This document shows positions 11,263 through 21,967 of a stretch of 64,000 nucleotides of DNA, piece by piece. The position numbers were made by a program, and so were the translations under genes. The stretch is taken from contig JAGTXZ010000020.1 in NCBI GenBank assembly GCA_018398575.1, forward strand, positions 1,364,001 through 1,428,000. Reading direction: 5' to 3'. Positions within the stretch are counted from its first letter, which is position 1. Every line of letters starts with the position of its first letter. Source of the stretch: Ampelomyces quisqualis. Its lineage: Eukaryota; Ascomycota; Dothideomycetes; Pleosporales; Phaeosphaeriaceae. The notes under the pieces are model-generated. The model was not told the origin of the DNA and did not search any database. It was given only the letters and a program-made list of their open reading frames with translations.

Positions 11263-13887
11263 TCAAACAGGTAGTCTCCGCCTAATTCTCTCCGCAAGAC
11301 TCTCCTCGACTTCTTCCTCGCTCTCCTCTTCCACGGGCGCAGGCGTCCTCCTCTCCCGCGCCCGATGCGCCTTCCGCCTCCGATTATGACTAACGTTACT
11401 CGCGCTATCATCCGGCCCGATTTCGCTCCTCGCATCGTCAAACGCAGACGCGTCGTCTCCATCGCGCTGATTCGCCGGCGTGCCCATGCGGACTTCGATG
11501 CCGTCCGCACCACTACCACGACGCTGCTGCGCGACCATGGACAAGCCAGCGGCACGTTCGCGCAGCCGCCGACGCACGAGCTCAGCTTGGTTGTGTAGGT
11601 GTTCAAACGCGTCTTCCATGGCTTCCATGCCGAGATAAATTTCACGCTCAATTTCGGCGAGGACGGCGATTTCGGTTTCTTCGTCGATTTGCACGGGGGC
11701 GCCGCCGGGTGGACGAACTGAGCCGGGGCGCGCAGAACCAGGCCGACTTGGTGAGGCGAGTGTTTGGAATTGTTGGGCGCCTGGGCTGAAGGGCGAGGCG
11801 AAGCGTTGAGGACCATCCGTGGGTGGTATTTGACCTGGAAGATCTTCTGCGCCGGACCAGAGGAAGCCGTCGAAGCGGCCTGAGACGAGGATTTCCCATT
11901 CGTGTTTCTTGACTGCGGCGAGCGTGGCCAGCATGTTGTGCATGTCTGGGTGGCGGATCAGGTACATGACGACGAGCTGGTCTCGCGGGGCATTGTATAA
12001 TCGGTACAATCGTTGCAATGCCAATCCAGCCTTGGCAAGATAGGGCGGGGTGCCCGTGTCCGGCTTTTGCGTTCGAGGAGTGGGAAGTTGCTTGAGGCCC
12101 CAAAGAAGTGCGTAGAAAAGTGGTCGTTGAGGTTGCTCCAAGCGAGTAAGCATGATGAAGGTCAGAGTCTCGTCATCAGCGTCCTCGGGTAAGGTTTCTT
12201 GTTGGTCAGATAGCCACGACTGAACAGCAACCTTTGTCTTTTTCGATTGCTTCTCATAGTGTGCTCGATACTGCTCGGGTACATCGACATCGATGCGCTG
12301 GCACGGGTCTTCGAGTTGCGATGACGAGATACCCAAGCCTGCCCCTGAAAGGTCTTCGTATGGTGGCCAGGTGGGTAGTTCGCACCGTCCCGATACCAGC
12401 TCCAGGATTTCGCCCCAATTGACACCGGCGGCGTCTTCTTCCATTGGCTGTTCAAAACACATCATACATTGACAGTGCTCAGATGAGATATTACGCGCAA
12501 AGACGTTTTCAAGACGATCCAGCAGTCGACGAGCTACCGAGCGATAACCTGTCGCTACTGCGAGAGAGCCATTGGTGTCCATGACGGTGTTGTAGTTATT
12601 AAGTACTACCTGGATGGGCTTGAAGAAGGTTCGAACATCGTGCCCCTGGGCTCCTGTTGTTCGAGGCGAAGTGTAGGAAGAGTAAGCTGGCGCAGGTGCG
12701 CCCTCAATGGCAGCTAGCAGGCTGCGTGGAATCGGGCGGTGAAGTCCGCCGTTTTGCAAAAGGTAGTCGACGCGAGGAGGCTCTCCGTTCATCGCTGGAG
12801 GCGGCGGAGGCGGTGGTGGAGGTGGGGGTGGGGGGGCCATGCCTGCATAACCCGGATCTACCGATTGTGCTCGTGACATGGGGTCATTCATGATTTCGAT
12901 CACAGGTGGTCCCTCTTTGACTGAAGATACCACGGACGGCAGGACAGAATGTTGTGTTGGGGTCCGAGGCGATGAGTCGACTACCGATGCTGGAGAGGCA
13001 TCCGAGTAGGGAGAGTTTCCTCGGACCTGGACAACATGGTCAGGGACCACAGACGTGGAGTCAGAGTCTATGGTGTACTCTGAGGGTGCTCTCGTCTTCT
13101 GCTCCTTCTTCTTCTTCCTCTCCTTCTTCTTGACGGGCATGGAAGACGTCCTAGATGATGATGCTTGGGCGTCTGCCGGGCTGGCTGTCTTGGTCCTGGT
13201 GGGCAGTGGCGGCGGCGGCGACTTTGCGCGGACCGTACTTGGCTGCGAGCCGGTCGTCGATGTGATGTCGGTGCTGTCGTAGTCGGCTTCTCTGATGCTC
13301 GAGCGCGAGGCCGGCCGTGGCCCCGCGGGGGGGAGCGTCATGCGCGTGCCGCTGTCTACGCTCTGTCTGTGCGGCGCCATCTCTCGCGCCAGCTCGTCGG
13401 CGTTGCTGCGGCGCATGCTGTTGGCGCTGGCCGTCTTGCGCAGATCGGCTGCGGCGGTGCTCGTGCGTGGGGGAGTCGGCGGCGGGCGCGGTGGCGTGGG
13501 TGCGACTCGGGTGGGTGGCGTGGGTGCGACTCGGGTGGGTGGCTGTGGTGGAGCTCGCGGCTCGGCCTCCTTCTCGTGCTCCATGTCGGTCGCCTGCGGC
13601 TTCGCGGCCGGGTTCCTCTGCGCCGGCTCGTCCCGCGAGTAGATGCTCTCCCTGGCATGCGTCTTGGAGAGCGTGGGATACGACAAGCTGGTCCTCGACG
13701 CGTTCTCGGCGCCCAGGGAGCTCCGCCGGCCCATTTCGGGCACCATGGCCGTTTTCTGCGGCTTGGTCGAGCGCGACGACGACTTGCGACGCTCCCCGTC
13801 CCGGTCGCGGTCGCGGTCGCGGTCCTTGCTCTTGGGGGAGCCCGCGTCCTTTTTGGTGCGGCGGCGGTGCGTGTCGGAGGCGCTCAT
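11263..13887 (-). CDS. Hypothetical low-complexity protein with conserved core
   Basis: A single 874-residue frame with no intron needed. I do not recognise a named domain. The N-terminal half (1-370) is disordered: a DRDRDRDRD tract near 22-30, a duplicated 8-residue PTRVAPTP unit, a Lys-rich stretch (KKKERKKKKEQK, about 253-264) and a run of 13 prolines at about 352-364. The part from about 415 to 700 looks folded and contains a Cys cluster HCQCMMC (471-477) that could bind metal. Downstream helices carry Glu-rich segments (about 745-790). The C-terminus is again charged, with an acidic EEESEEEVEES run before the basic end. Polyproline and basic tracts suggest a scaffold or SH3/profilin-binding role, but that is inference only. 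It runs tail-to-tail with STT4 and head-to-tail with the C2H2 gene. Confidence 0.85.
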   Translation of the reverse strand: MSASDTHRRRTKKDAGSPKSKDRDRDRDRDGERRKSSSRSTKPQKTAMVPEMGRRSSLGAENASRTSLSYPTLSKTHARESIYSRDEPAQRNPAAKPQATDMEHEKEAEPRAPPQPPTRVAPTPPTRVAPTPPRPPPTPPRTSTAAADLRKTASANSMRRSNADELAREMAPHRQSVDSGTRMTLPPAGPRPASRSSIREADYDSTDITSTTGSQPSTVRAKSPPPPLPTRTKTASPADAQASSSRTSSMPVKKKERKKKKEQKTRAPSEYTIDSDSTSVVPDHVVQVRGNSPYSDASPASVVDSSPRTPTQHSVLPSVVSSVKEGPPVIEIMNDPMSRAQSVDPGYAGMAPPPPPPPPPPPPPAMNGEPPRVDYLLQNGGLHRPIPRSLLAAIEGAPAPAYSSYTSPRTTGAQGHDVRTFFKPIQVVLNNYNTVMDTNGSLAVATGYRSVARRLLDRLENVFARNISSEHCQCMMCFEQPMEEDAAGVNWGEILELVSGRCELPTWPPYEDLSGAGLGISSSQLEDPCQRIDVDVPEQYRAHYEKQSKKTKVAVQSWLSDQQETLPEDADDETLTFIMLTRLEQPQRPLFYALLWGLKQLPTPRTQKPDTGTPPYLAKAGLALQRLYRLYNAPRDQLVVMYLIRHPDMHNMLATLAAVKKHEWEILVSGRFDGFLWSGAEDLPGQIPPTDGPQRFASPFSPGAQQFQTLASPSRPGSARPGSVRPPGGAPVQIDEETEIAVLAEIEREIYLGMEAMEDAFEHLHNQAELVRRRLRERAAGLSMVAQQRRGSGADGIEVRMGTPANQRDGDDASAFDDARSEIGPDDSASNVSHNRRRKAHRARERRTPAPVEEESEEEVEESLAERIRRRLPV
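13496..13543. repeat. Coding tandem repeat, 2 x 24 bp
   Basis: Two identical 24-bp units (13496-13519 and 13520-13543) inside the hypothetical minus-strand gene. They encode a repeated PTRVAPTP peptide in the disordered region. Such exact coding repeats often vary in copy number between strains. Confidence 0.9.
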
Positions 13888-14413
13888 GGTTGTGCGTGGG
13901 CGCTATGGCTGCGTCGATTGGCGAAGACGACCGCCATCCATCTGGCGCCTGGGGCGTGGTGATGCAGCGAGACGGCGGAAACAAGCTGCTCGGTCGGTGG
14001 TGACGCTGGTTCGGAGTGCCAGGACTGCAGAGGGTGGTGTCGGCCCAGGTGACGTGTAAAGTTAGTTAGGGTGCAGCTCCCCTGGCCCAAACAACCCCCC
14101 CTCCCCCCACCCCCTGTACACGCCCGTGTTGGACCAAACCGCGCCTGAAACGAGTCTAGGACAAGCCATTCAATAAATAAAAAGTTGGGTAGTTGGTACA
14201 AACTAGAGTGATACTTTTGCCAGCATACCGGGTATCATCGGACCATATTTTCCGAACAAATCATATCCGCAGCACATGCGTTGCCCCGTCTCTCTCCACA
14301 TGTCTGCCTTGCACCCGCGTATTTCAAGTTGCCTCCATCATTCCATCAGCGCCAGAAACTCGGCACCCCAGTGACCCCACCAACTTTCCAAACGCCACTG
14401 CACCCCAACCCCT
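13888..14413. other. Intergenic region between two minus-strand genes
   Basis: 526 bp holding the promoter of the hypothetical gene (right to left) and the 3' UTR of the C2H2 gene. A C-rich run near 14092-14115 is the only notable feature. No gene is seen. Confidence 0.45.
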
Positions 14414-16231
14414 CTAAGAGCTCGGTCCATGTTGCTGAGACTGTGTGCTGTTGACGTGCTGCTGTGCAAGTTGGGCACGAAGCGTCGTGACTTCGTTTTG
14501 CAGTGTGGCAATCATGTCCGTGTGGTCCTTTTCTGTGCGTTGCATGCGAGCTTCCATCTCGCGTACGTACTGCCAGACATCAACCTGGCCGCCCATGACT
14601 TCACGCATGCTGCTGCTGCCGCTGCCGCCTTGACTTGACATACTGCCGGGCTGAGACGCTGCACCAGGGGGTGCTCCCATGGGCGAGTGTTGAAGCAGGC
14701 CGGGTCCATTGGTCTTGCTGCTCTGAGAACTGGCCTTGGATGCCAAGGCATTCAGTCCAGGCAGAGCAGGCAAATGCGGTCCACTACCAGCCGCAGGTAG
14801 TGCCAGACCCATCGGAGGGGTCCCGCGAGCAGCCCCACGATGGAGACTTTGCGGATGAAGATGATGCGAAATGTTGGGCGAGCGCGATCCAGGCAAACTA
14901 TGATCTCGTCCGCCGAGGCCATGTTGTTCTTGTTGGCGAGGCGACAATGGCTTGGGACTCTCCGTCATACCGCCCTGTGCAAACACACTGCCCTGACCAG
15001 CATTCTGCAGAGAGGAGATACCCATGGGCGCTACTTTCGAAGAGACGTTAGTTGCCTGTGACGATGTTGGGGGGTAGTATGGGCGAAGGTTGTTCTGGCT
15101 GACCGATGCCCTGTTGGTGGCAATAATGGGCGGGTAAGTACTGGAGTGCTGATGATACGAACCTTGCGCAGAGTTTCCCGTATTCTGCCTCTTTCGCGCC
15201 GGCTCACTAACGCGACGATGGTCGTTTTCATCGTCGTCTCCTTCTTCGCCGTCATGCTCGCCAGTGTAGACAACGCCGTCCATGTCTCCATCACCTTTGC
15301 CGTCGCCAAGGTCGTCGTCCATGCCGAAGCTAGACCGGCGACCTGCACAGCCACCCTGACCCTTGTTGTGTCGCGCAAGCGCATCCCCGCGGGCAAATCT
15401 GCGGCCACACTTGAAGCACGTGTGTGGCCGCTCGCCAGTGTGCAGTTTCGTGTGGCGTTTCAGATCGTGCAAACGACGGAAACGTGCTTGGCAGGTAGGA
15501 CATTCATACGGCTTTTCTTGACTGTGCGTCAGAAGATGGCTCTTGAGATTGTGATGACGCGTAAAGTCGGTGGAGCAGTATGGACATTTGTGGCGCTTCG
15601 TGGATGGCGATTTCGGGGTATTCTGGCCGTACCCCGGCAAACTCATTTGGCGAGCCGGGGCGCGCGGATCAGGCTCTGGTGGCACGGGGCCCGGAAACGT
15701 GAATGCGCGATTGCTGGGATGATCACCTGGACTTGGTGCTATCAACTGGTGGTGATGTTGCTGGTGCTGGGGCGGTGGAGGCGGGTTTTCTTGCGTCGTG
15801 TGTGCTTTTGAGCCAGCAGATGCCTCGAGCGCGCTCGCGGCTGTTGCAGTAGCCGCATCCTCAGCGTAGCTCGAAAGGCTGAGCGGGCTGGTCTGCATGT
15901 TCTCGCCCGTGACGCCACTGGTCGGAGGTATGACAAGAGCAGGCTTGGAGGTTTTGCCGTGCGCGTCGGTGGGAGGCGGGCCAGGGACGGGGTTTGATGG
16001 GCGTGGCGATGTGCTCTGCCGATACTGTCGCTCGTCGGACAAGGACAAGGCTGCGGAGAGGGGCTGTGGCGAGTTGCGCGGTGAGAGGCCACGCGGTGAA
16101 TTGGTGAGATGCGTGCCAAACGACGGCGCACCGTGGGAGGTGCGCGCAGCTGCGCCGGGCGTCGTGGGACCATTGGGCGTCGCGAAAGGGCCGGTATGCG
16201 TCGGGGTGATTGCGCGCGTGGTGGCAGCCAT
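14414..16231 (-). CDS. C2H2 zinc-finger transcription factor (three fingers)
   Basis: A 605-residue protein in one exon. Residues about 212-296 hold three consecutive C2H2 fingers: HKCPYCSTDFTRHHNLKSHL, then YECPTCQARF with RRLHDLKRH, then HTCFKCGRRF with RGDALARH, joined by canonical TGERP-like linkers (HSQEKP, HTGERP). A basic GGCAGRRS follows. The N-terminus is Ser/Pro/Thr-rich with a His/Gln/Pro run (about 150-162), a typical activation-domain composition. Near the C-terminus (about 545-590) a heptad-like helix starting YVREMEARMQRTEKD may be a coiled coil for dimerisation. It is a DNA-binding regulator by family; the target genes are unknown, and I cannot assign it to a named fungal factor. 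Start is the ATG at 16231. Confidence 0.9.
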   Translation of the reverse strand: MAATTRAITPTHTGPFATPNGPTTPGAAARTSHGAPSFGTHLTNSPRGLSPRNSPQPLSAALSLSDERQYRQSTSPRPSNPVPGPPPTDAHGKTSKPALVIPPTSGVTGENMQTSPLSLSSYAEDAATATAASALEASAGSKAHTTQENPPPPPQHQQHHHQLIAPSPGDHPSNRAFTFPGPVPPEPDPRAPARQMSLPGYGQNTPKSPSTKRHKCPYCSTDFTRHHNLKSHLLTHSQEKPYECPTCQARFRRLHDLKRHTKLHTGERPHTCFKCGRRFARGDALARHNKGQGGCAGRRSSFGMDDDLGDGKGDGDMDGVVYTGEHDGEEGDDDENDHRRVSEPARKRQNTGNSAQGSYHQHSSTYPPIIATNRASVSQNNLRPYYPPTSSQATNVSSKVAPMGISSLQNAGQGSVFAQGGMTESPKPLSPRQQEQHGLGGRDHSLPGSRSPNISHHLHPQSLHRGAARGTPPMGLALPAAGSGPHLPALPGLNALASKASSQSSKTNGPGLLQHSPMGAPPGAASQPGSMSSQGGSGSSSMREVMGGQVDVWQYVREMEARMQRTEKDHTDMIATLQNEVTTLRAQLAQQHVNSTQSQQHGPSS

Positions 16232-16782
16232 GGCGGCGAACGCCGGGGGCAGTCGCAGTGAAGGCTGTCAAGCGTGCGGGGGAGAGGAGATGAGGCGAGG
16301 GCGTGAGGCTGTGAGGGCGAGGCGAGAGGGATGGACGCACGGCGGGGCGGCTGGTGCGCGCGCAGCGGGTGGTGGCCGATGACGAAGAGCGCCGGTGTGG
16401 TGTGGCTTGAGATGGTTGTCTCTAGACTCTACTCCGTGCCGGCGGAGACAGAGAGGCCCGAGGGCAAGGCGGCTGGGGCCACACGGGTCAGCCGAGCTAG
16501 TCTACTCTACCGCCGGTGGTGGCGCAGCCTGCTGGAGAGGGCATCCCAAGGACTCCGTACCACCCACCACCTACGGCGTCGTCGCCGGCTTGCTCAGCAC
16601 CGACACAACCACTCTGAAGGCACTGGTCGTCCATCTTGTTATCAAAGAGGATCAACTCAAGCCCGCATCTCGACAGGAGTGACTAACCTGTCAAGGTAAA
16701 GGTTAAGCCTATATGGGTAACTGCTAGGCCAGAACGAGTCATCCAACATCAAACAGGTCAACATCCCGTAGAACCGTACAAG
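16232..16782. other. Intergenic region, promoter of the C2H2 gene
   Basis: 551 bp between the C2H2 start and the stop of the next minus-strand gene. It includes a GC-rich 5' UTR/promoter next to 16232-16480. I see no coding sequence or RNA gene in it. Confidence 0.45.
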
Positions 16783-17730
16783 TTACAACCATGCATCGAA
16801 CCACGAAACAGCCTGCACAAACGAAGCCTGCTTCGCATACGCCTGCAGCGGCGCACTCTGGTTGACCCGAACCGCAAATCCATGCGGTGCGCCATAGTAC
16901 AAATTCGTCTGGAACGTAACGTTATTGATCTTAAGGATCTCTTCCGCGCGTAACTTTGCGGTTGCGTTAAAGGAATTGTCGAGTGCTAGACACCGTTATC
17001 AGCAACTTCTCTTTCATGCGTAATATACATGGGATTTGAGCTCTACGATGATGACATCGATGTGACTTACTTCCAGCAGCGATACTAATCGGATTCTCAA
17101 TACCTCCAATCTCAGCTTCTTGCAGATTACTCGGATGCGCAATGAACCCCAAATCTAACCCCCCCTTCTTCAAAAACCTAGGCACATACTTTCCTCCAAA
17201 GCAATAACCTAGGCCCCCAACTTTCTCAACACCCAAGTCCGCCTTCAAAGCTGCGAGCGTAGCGTTGATAATGCGATCAATTTCCGACGAGGGATGCAGC
17301 GCACGCCATTCAGTAAGATTGAGTCCGGCTTCCTGCTCTTCTACGGAAATCGCGTCGCCGGCGAAGAGGTCGGGCATAACGACGAGGTAGTCGTTTGCAG
17401 CGAGGGAATCGGCGAGGAGTTTGTTTTGTAACAGGGGGACGCCGTAAATATCGGACACGTAGAGGAGGGCCCGGGTAGATGTGTCGGCGTTGGGTGGGTA
17501 GGAGATGTACATTTCAACTTCCCATGTAGTTAGTACCTATTGCAATATACATATGTGGTCAAGAAATGGTTGGCGCCGATGAGGCTGGTGTATAACGTAC
17601 TTCCGCTAATATTCTTCAGTTGTCCAGTCGGAACACCTTGATTCCGGACTTTATACGGCGCATAGATGGACGCAGAAACTACACTGCTGAGAACAGCCAA
17701 GCTGGTGAGGAATTGGGTTGATGCTACCAT
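16783..17730 (-). CDS. Dienelactone hydrolase family protein, probably secreted
   Basis: Alpha/beta hydrolase of 259 residues built from three exons: 17730-17601, 17517-17071 and 16985-16783. Introns are GTACGT...AAG with a TACTAAC branch (17518-17600) and GTAAGT...TAG (16986-17070). The catalytic triad is complete: Cys149 in GYCFGGKY, Asp195 in GTLDNSF and His227 in YGAPHGF. The first 20 residues (MVASTQFLTSLAVLSSVVSA) form a hydrophobic signal-peptide-like segment, whereas many fungal members begin with a Cys-rich cytosolic N-terminus. The family hydrolyses lactones and esters; the substrate here is unknown. Start: a TTG at 17736 is in frame, but ATG at 17730 is the first real start. Confidence 0.9.
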
Positions 17731-18818
17731 TGTCAAAATGTAATTTCACTTTGGCAGGGGCACAAATTAGGTATTCAATGACCGTCGTGAGAAGTCGCAA
17801 ACTGGGAATTCCTCCCACACGCGTCTATCCCCCAACCTATGTACTTCCGAGCATATTACCCATGTACGCTAACCGTCTGCCCAGTCGATGCCGCCTAGGC
17901 ATCTACAAGACAATCGATAGTTCTATGCCGGGGTAGGAAGTGCATTATAGATTGTGTCGTCAGTGCGATCCCTATAAAGCACGTTTTCGGCTTGTACGCC
18001 GGCTATTCGTCCGGGATGCGGAATCACTGCGGCATATTGGCCAAGCTTTTGCGTGACGAATGCTTTGAAGCTTGCAAGCTTGAATTATTGTTGACGTCAC
18101 GGAGCCGCAATGGAGCACAAGGAGCCGAGTTAGTGCTAGGTATATAATCAATACAATGCCAAGAGTTTGAGCATCATACAACACGATCTATTGTTGGAAG
18201 TCTACATTATTGTCGTAATTCAGAAGGTAGATCAAGCCTTTCGAAGATGGTTTGCTATTTTCATTGCAGCGAATTAATTCTATTCCAGACCTCAGGATGC
18301 ATGCCGCATCAATTGTCAGGTTGCGATGCTGTGCATTGAAGAATTTTGAGGCATATGAAGGCTCATTGGGTATCAATACCACAGTATTTTCTACTCGGAG
18401 CAGATCTTCTGGGCCCTCAGACAGGTCAGACGAGTCAGACAACACAGCATCTCAATGTATAAAAGACTTGCAGTGTCACCGTCCCGATCAAGGTGCAAAC
18501 GATGTACAGAGATGTGTTTGTAGAAGTAAGCTCGTTCTTGTCTCCTCCGGGCCAAGTATGGTTCTTGTTCTCCCTGGACAATGACGTTAATGCAGGAATG
18601 CTTCAAAGATCCGCTCCATGATCATTTCTATTGCCGAACATCATAGAACGGTCGCAGTACACAATTCGTTTAGGTACGACCAAAGCTCAATCATTTCCAC
18701 GCAAGGTCCTGTGAGATATCATCTCAATCTTATCAAAGGGTGTATCATCCACCACAAACAATCCTGAACTCCATTCATGGGTTTTCCAACAATCTTGCAT
18801 ATTTCTTTTACATTTTCA
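17731..18818. other. Gene-poor intergenic region
   Basis: 1088 bp between two minus-strand genes. Only short frames occur, such as an 85-codon minus frame at 18188-18445, without recognisable domains, so I call no gene. The part near 17731 should act as promoter of the hydrolase gene. Confidence 0.45.
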
Positions 18819-19780
18819 TCATCTACTCATCGTAGGAATAAAGTCCTGGCTATCCTTCTCCTGCTGTGCAAAATCCTGCTTGAACGCCGCCAATCCCGCC
18901 AGAATTCCCGCAACCATGAAGATCAACGAGACCAAAGACCACAGTACGCCCCAGCACTGTGAGGAACCACCATAGCGTTTGGCAAATACGCTGGCATCTG
19001 AGGAGTTGACTTTTCGCAAGATGAGATCGTCGCAAATGTCCCAGACGCTGTAGAGTGAGGACATGACGCCGATGAAGAGCTGTGCTGAACGTCAGTGTAT
19101 AGAGCGAAAGGTGGAATGCAAGAATACTCACAACCATAAACCTCAACGCCTCTCCATGCTTGATGAACCAAAAAGCAACCAACAACCCCACGGCCAACAA
19201 GATCGTCACAATCGTCAACCAATCCTTCCTCGCCCACCAAAGCGTCAACAAAAAGCACACGCCCAGGACAATACTCGCAACTTTACTCGCCACGATATTG
19301 AACCCGCAGAACGTCAGCAGCGCACCGATCAAACTCGACCCAAGGTACCCAGCTGGCAAAGTGATGAATTGCTTCCCGCCGCGCATATGCGTCACGCCGC
19401 CTTCGTGCGGATCCAGGGATATTGATTCCACGCGGCCGCCTGTACAGCATGCAGTGATAGCGTGCCCAAACTCATGGAAAGCGATGACGAGCATCTGGAC
19501 TGATCAGCTGACTTTCACCCCTTCAAGTGCATGTGGGAAAGCATACCTTGAAAGGCCAAAGGACCCAGCGGACGTAGGGTAAATTCCATAACAAAGCGAT
19601 GATAACGACGTACGCGCATAATACCCCGAGGGTCACGCCCTGCGTGTGGTTTACAGTTAATGCGCGGCGCGAGAAGTGGTGCGTGTGTGGTAAGGCGAGG
19701 GCTTGTGTGGCTGTTACGAGGGCCCGGCGGGCTAGTTTGGCGAGCGTGGACTGCGTGGAGGGGGGGATTGCCGGCGCCAT
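18819..19780 (-). CDS. Membrane metalloprotease, peptidase M50B-like
   Basis: A 285-residue polytopic membrane protein in three exons: 19780-19547, 19494-19132 and 19079-18819. Introns 19495-19546 (GTATGC...CAG) and 19080-19131 (GTGAGT...CAG) keep phase 0. The zinc motif HEFGH is at residues 85-89, inside a membrane segment right after the first junction. Several hydrophobic segments follow (LPAGYLGSSLIGALLTF and others). The motif FIGVMSSLYSVWDICDDLI just after the last junction is typical of the fungal M50B-like family and fixes the third acceptor: the AG after CAC, not the CAG eight bases earlier. Relatives are site-2-protease-like; the substrate and compartment are unknown. The acidic/polar C-terminus ends QQEKDSQDFIPTMSR. 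Confidence 0.9.
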
Positions 19781-20153
19781 GATTCTCGCGACAGTGGACG
19801 GTTGGAGGACAAGAAATTATGAGGTTTATCATATAGAATGGTGGTAACCTTTGTTTCAGGTCGTCGAGGTTTCCGAGAGCTGAGAGGGACGTGCAGGCAG
19901 GTGACGCGTTGCGAAGCGGCGCTAAATTTAGTAAGGGAGGGTTTGCGGCTGTGCCGGCACCGTCTAAGGCGATTTTCATGGGCCAAGTTTGTTGTTTGAT
20001 CATGATTTGACAGAAATTACATGTCTGCACCTGAACAACAATGAAAGTTGAAGAAAAAGAAGATGCTTGCTACGGTAGTCACACAAATGGCGACCTTGTT
20101 CCTGGCTCACCTAAAAGAGCGCTCAGCTCCCTGAAGCAACTGGACTAGGATTT
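19781..20153. other. Intergenic region, promoter of the M50B-like gene
   Basis: 373 bp between the M50B-like start and the end of the broken transporter, both on the minus strand. No gene is seen. Confidence 0.4.
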
Positions 20154-21967
20154 TTACACCCGGGCCCCATGGCTAGCATGCTCCTGATGCAGCGACATGC
20201 CACGCTCAGGTGAGCTTTCGTCCTTTTCGTACTTGTCATCCACAGACTTCGCAGACAAGCCTGCCGCCGCACGGTTCTCAAGAATGCTAGGGCGATGGTG
20301 CCAGTATGCCTCATCGCGCTCCATGCGGTTGATGTGTCCAGGAGGAACCCATTTCTTGCTAGTTCTTGGCTTCATGGTACCGTCCGAGTACATCATATCG
20401 ACCGATTCGAGCGGCAGCGACCTCGTCTCAAACAAGAAGAAGTAGATGATAGCTGCGGCCATGAAGTTGCAAGCCAAGATTACGAAGCCAAATGCGTAGC
20501 CGATGCCATCGTTGGCCAAGGAAGTGAGGAAAGCGATAAGGAAGTTAACTAAAATCATGATTAGCGAGGCACAGATTTTCTAGCCGAGGACAACTTACCG
20601 AGCCAATTGAAAGAAGTGGCGAGAGAAGCCTGCTTCGCATGCGTACGGAGAGGGTAAACTTGATCTATAACTGTTGAATCAGTGCAGAATGAACTGATTG
20701 GGTTGAATTGGATGGTTCATGAAGACTATGAACATGTGCCCTAGATATAGGCACAGCTAACAAAGAGAGTGAGACAGGTGTTTGCTGTTGCCTAAGACAG
20801 CAAGCAGCATGTTCACGGCAACTGATTGTACATGAGGTGGAAGCTGCTGGAATCCAACAAAAATTACCCATATGAAAGGTCCCCATGTCATAACGAAGGA
20901 GGCGATAAACATGCAAGCAGCAACGATCATGACAATGGCGGAAGACGGGTGCTCGGTAGGAGGTCGAACCATACCGATATCTCCAACAATGAGCGGAAGT
21001 CGACGACCGAGACGTTCAATGAGGTATAACCCAGGGATGGTCATGGCCACGTTGACAGCGCCGGGGATAAGTTGCACCTGGATGGAGTCCTGGATACCAG
21101 CGGCCTCGAAAACAGTAGCACCATAGTAGAAGAAGTAGTTTACACTGGTTCACCGCTGAAAGAACTGCAAAGCGCAGCCCAGCATTGTGCGGTACACAAG
21201 TCTGGGAATACCAGATGGCTGGCCAGTGAATCATTCCACCCAGATGCCCTTGCCTGCCGTGTTCTGCTGAGCAATGGAGTGTTCCATTTCCTTGAAGTCG
21301 TCGTTGACAAGCTCATGTGTGGGATTTTCCTTCATGCTGCCGAGACGAACAAGTGTCATGCGCGCATCGTCCCAGCGACCACGTCCGGCAAGCCATCGAG
21401 GCGATTCTGGAACGAACAAGATACCAACTCCAAGAGGGATTGAGAATGCGATACCGAGTCCGATGATGATTCTCCAAGATGTGCTGGTCTCGTCGCCCGG
21501 GTTGTCGCAAACGCCGTAGTTGATGCCGTTGGACACAAAAATACCGATCGTGATCATGAGCTGGTATGGAGCCACGACCGCACCCGCGCGGGCAGCACTC
21601 AGACTGAAACATGGGGACACCGACAGAGGGTTCCGAGGGACATGAAAGAGACGACCATGGACTGGATGGTGGGGTCAAACGCGATTCCACCGTTGGCTTG
21701 TTGTTGGCGGAAACATCGGATGAAGTCCGAGAAGATGAGCATATATGAGATTTGACCCTATCCAGTTTACTTGTTACTTTTGGGAGCACACGACAGAATT
21801 TCAGCCGACAATATCGTATCCAAACAGAAATCCTCCTATCGAAGTAACGTATACCAGGACAATAGCCTCGATGCCGCACTCGGCACCGCGAATATTGATA
21901 GCCCTGGAAATGTGAGCATTCGGGATGTCGGATGGAATGAGTAGCCCTACTTCTGACCTAGACCCAT
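20154..21967 (-). pseudogene. Broken MFS sugar transporter
   Basis: Clear remains of a major-facilitator monosaccharide transporter, read right to left. The start (ATG 21967-21965, MGLGQK) joins across an intron to AINIRGAECG and FLFGYDI (TM1). Further pieces are PESPRWLAGRGR (the sugar-transporter loop signature), LYLIERLGRRLPL and VNFLIAFLTS to the C-terminus (20154). It cannot make a full carrier. Near 21,625 the text jumps from SLGTL to VGVPMFQSE, losing TM2-TM4 (about 60 residues). Near 21,586 about 8 bp are missing, which shifts the frame before GAVVAPYQL. TGA at 21152-21150 stops it in the TM7-equivalent region, and the stretch between WGPFIW and VYPLRTHAK (about 20,670-20,870) is not readable. 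These lesions are deletions, not the RIP pattern of the right half. Other sequence errors cannot be excluded. Confidence 0.85.

Noticed and set aside
13151..13984. Long open frames on both strands over the start of the hypothetical gene (including a 265-codon plus frame at 13165-13962)
   Set aside because: They overlap the 874-residue gene in GC-rich, repetitive DNA. Their translations are Arg/Ala-rich shadows with no domain.
18188..18445. 85-codon minus-strand frame
   Set aside because: No domain, no splice partner and no neighbour context; likely chance.
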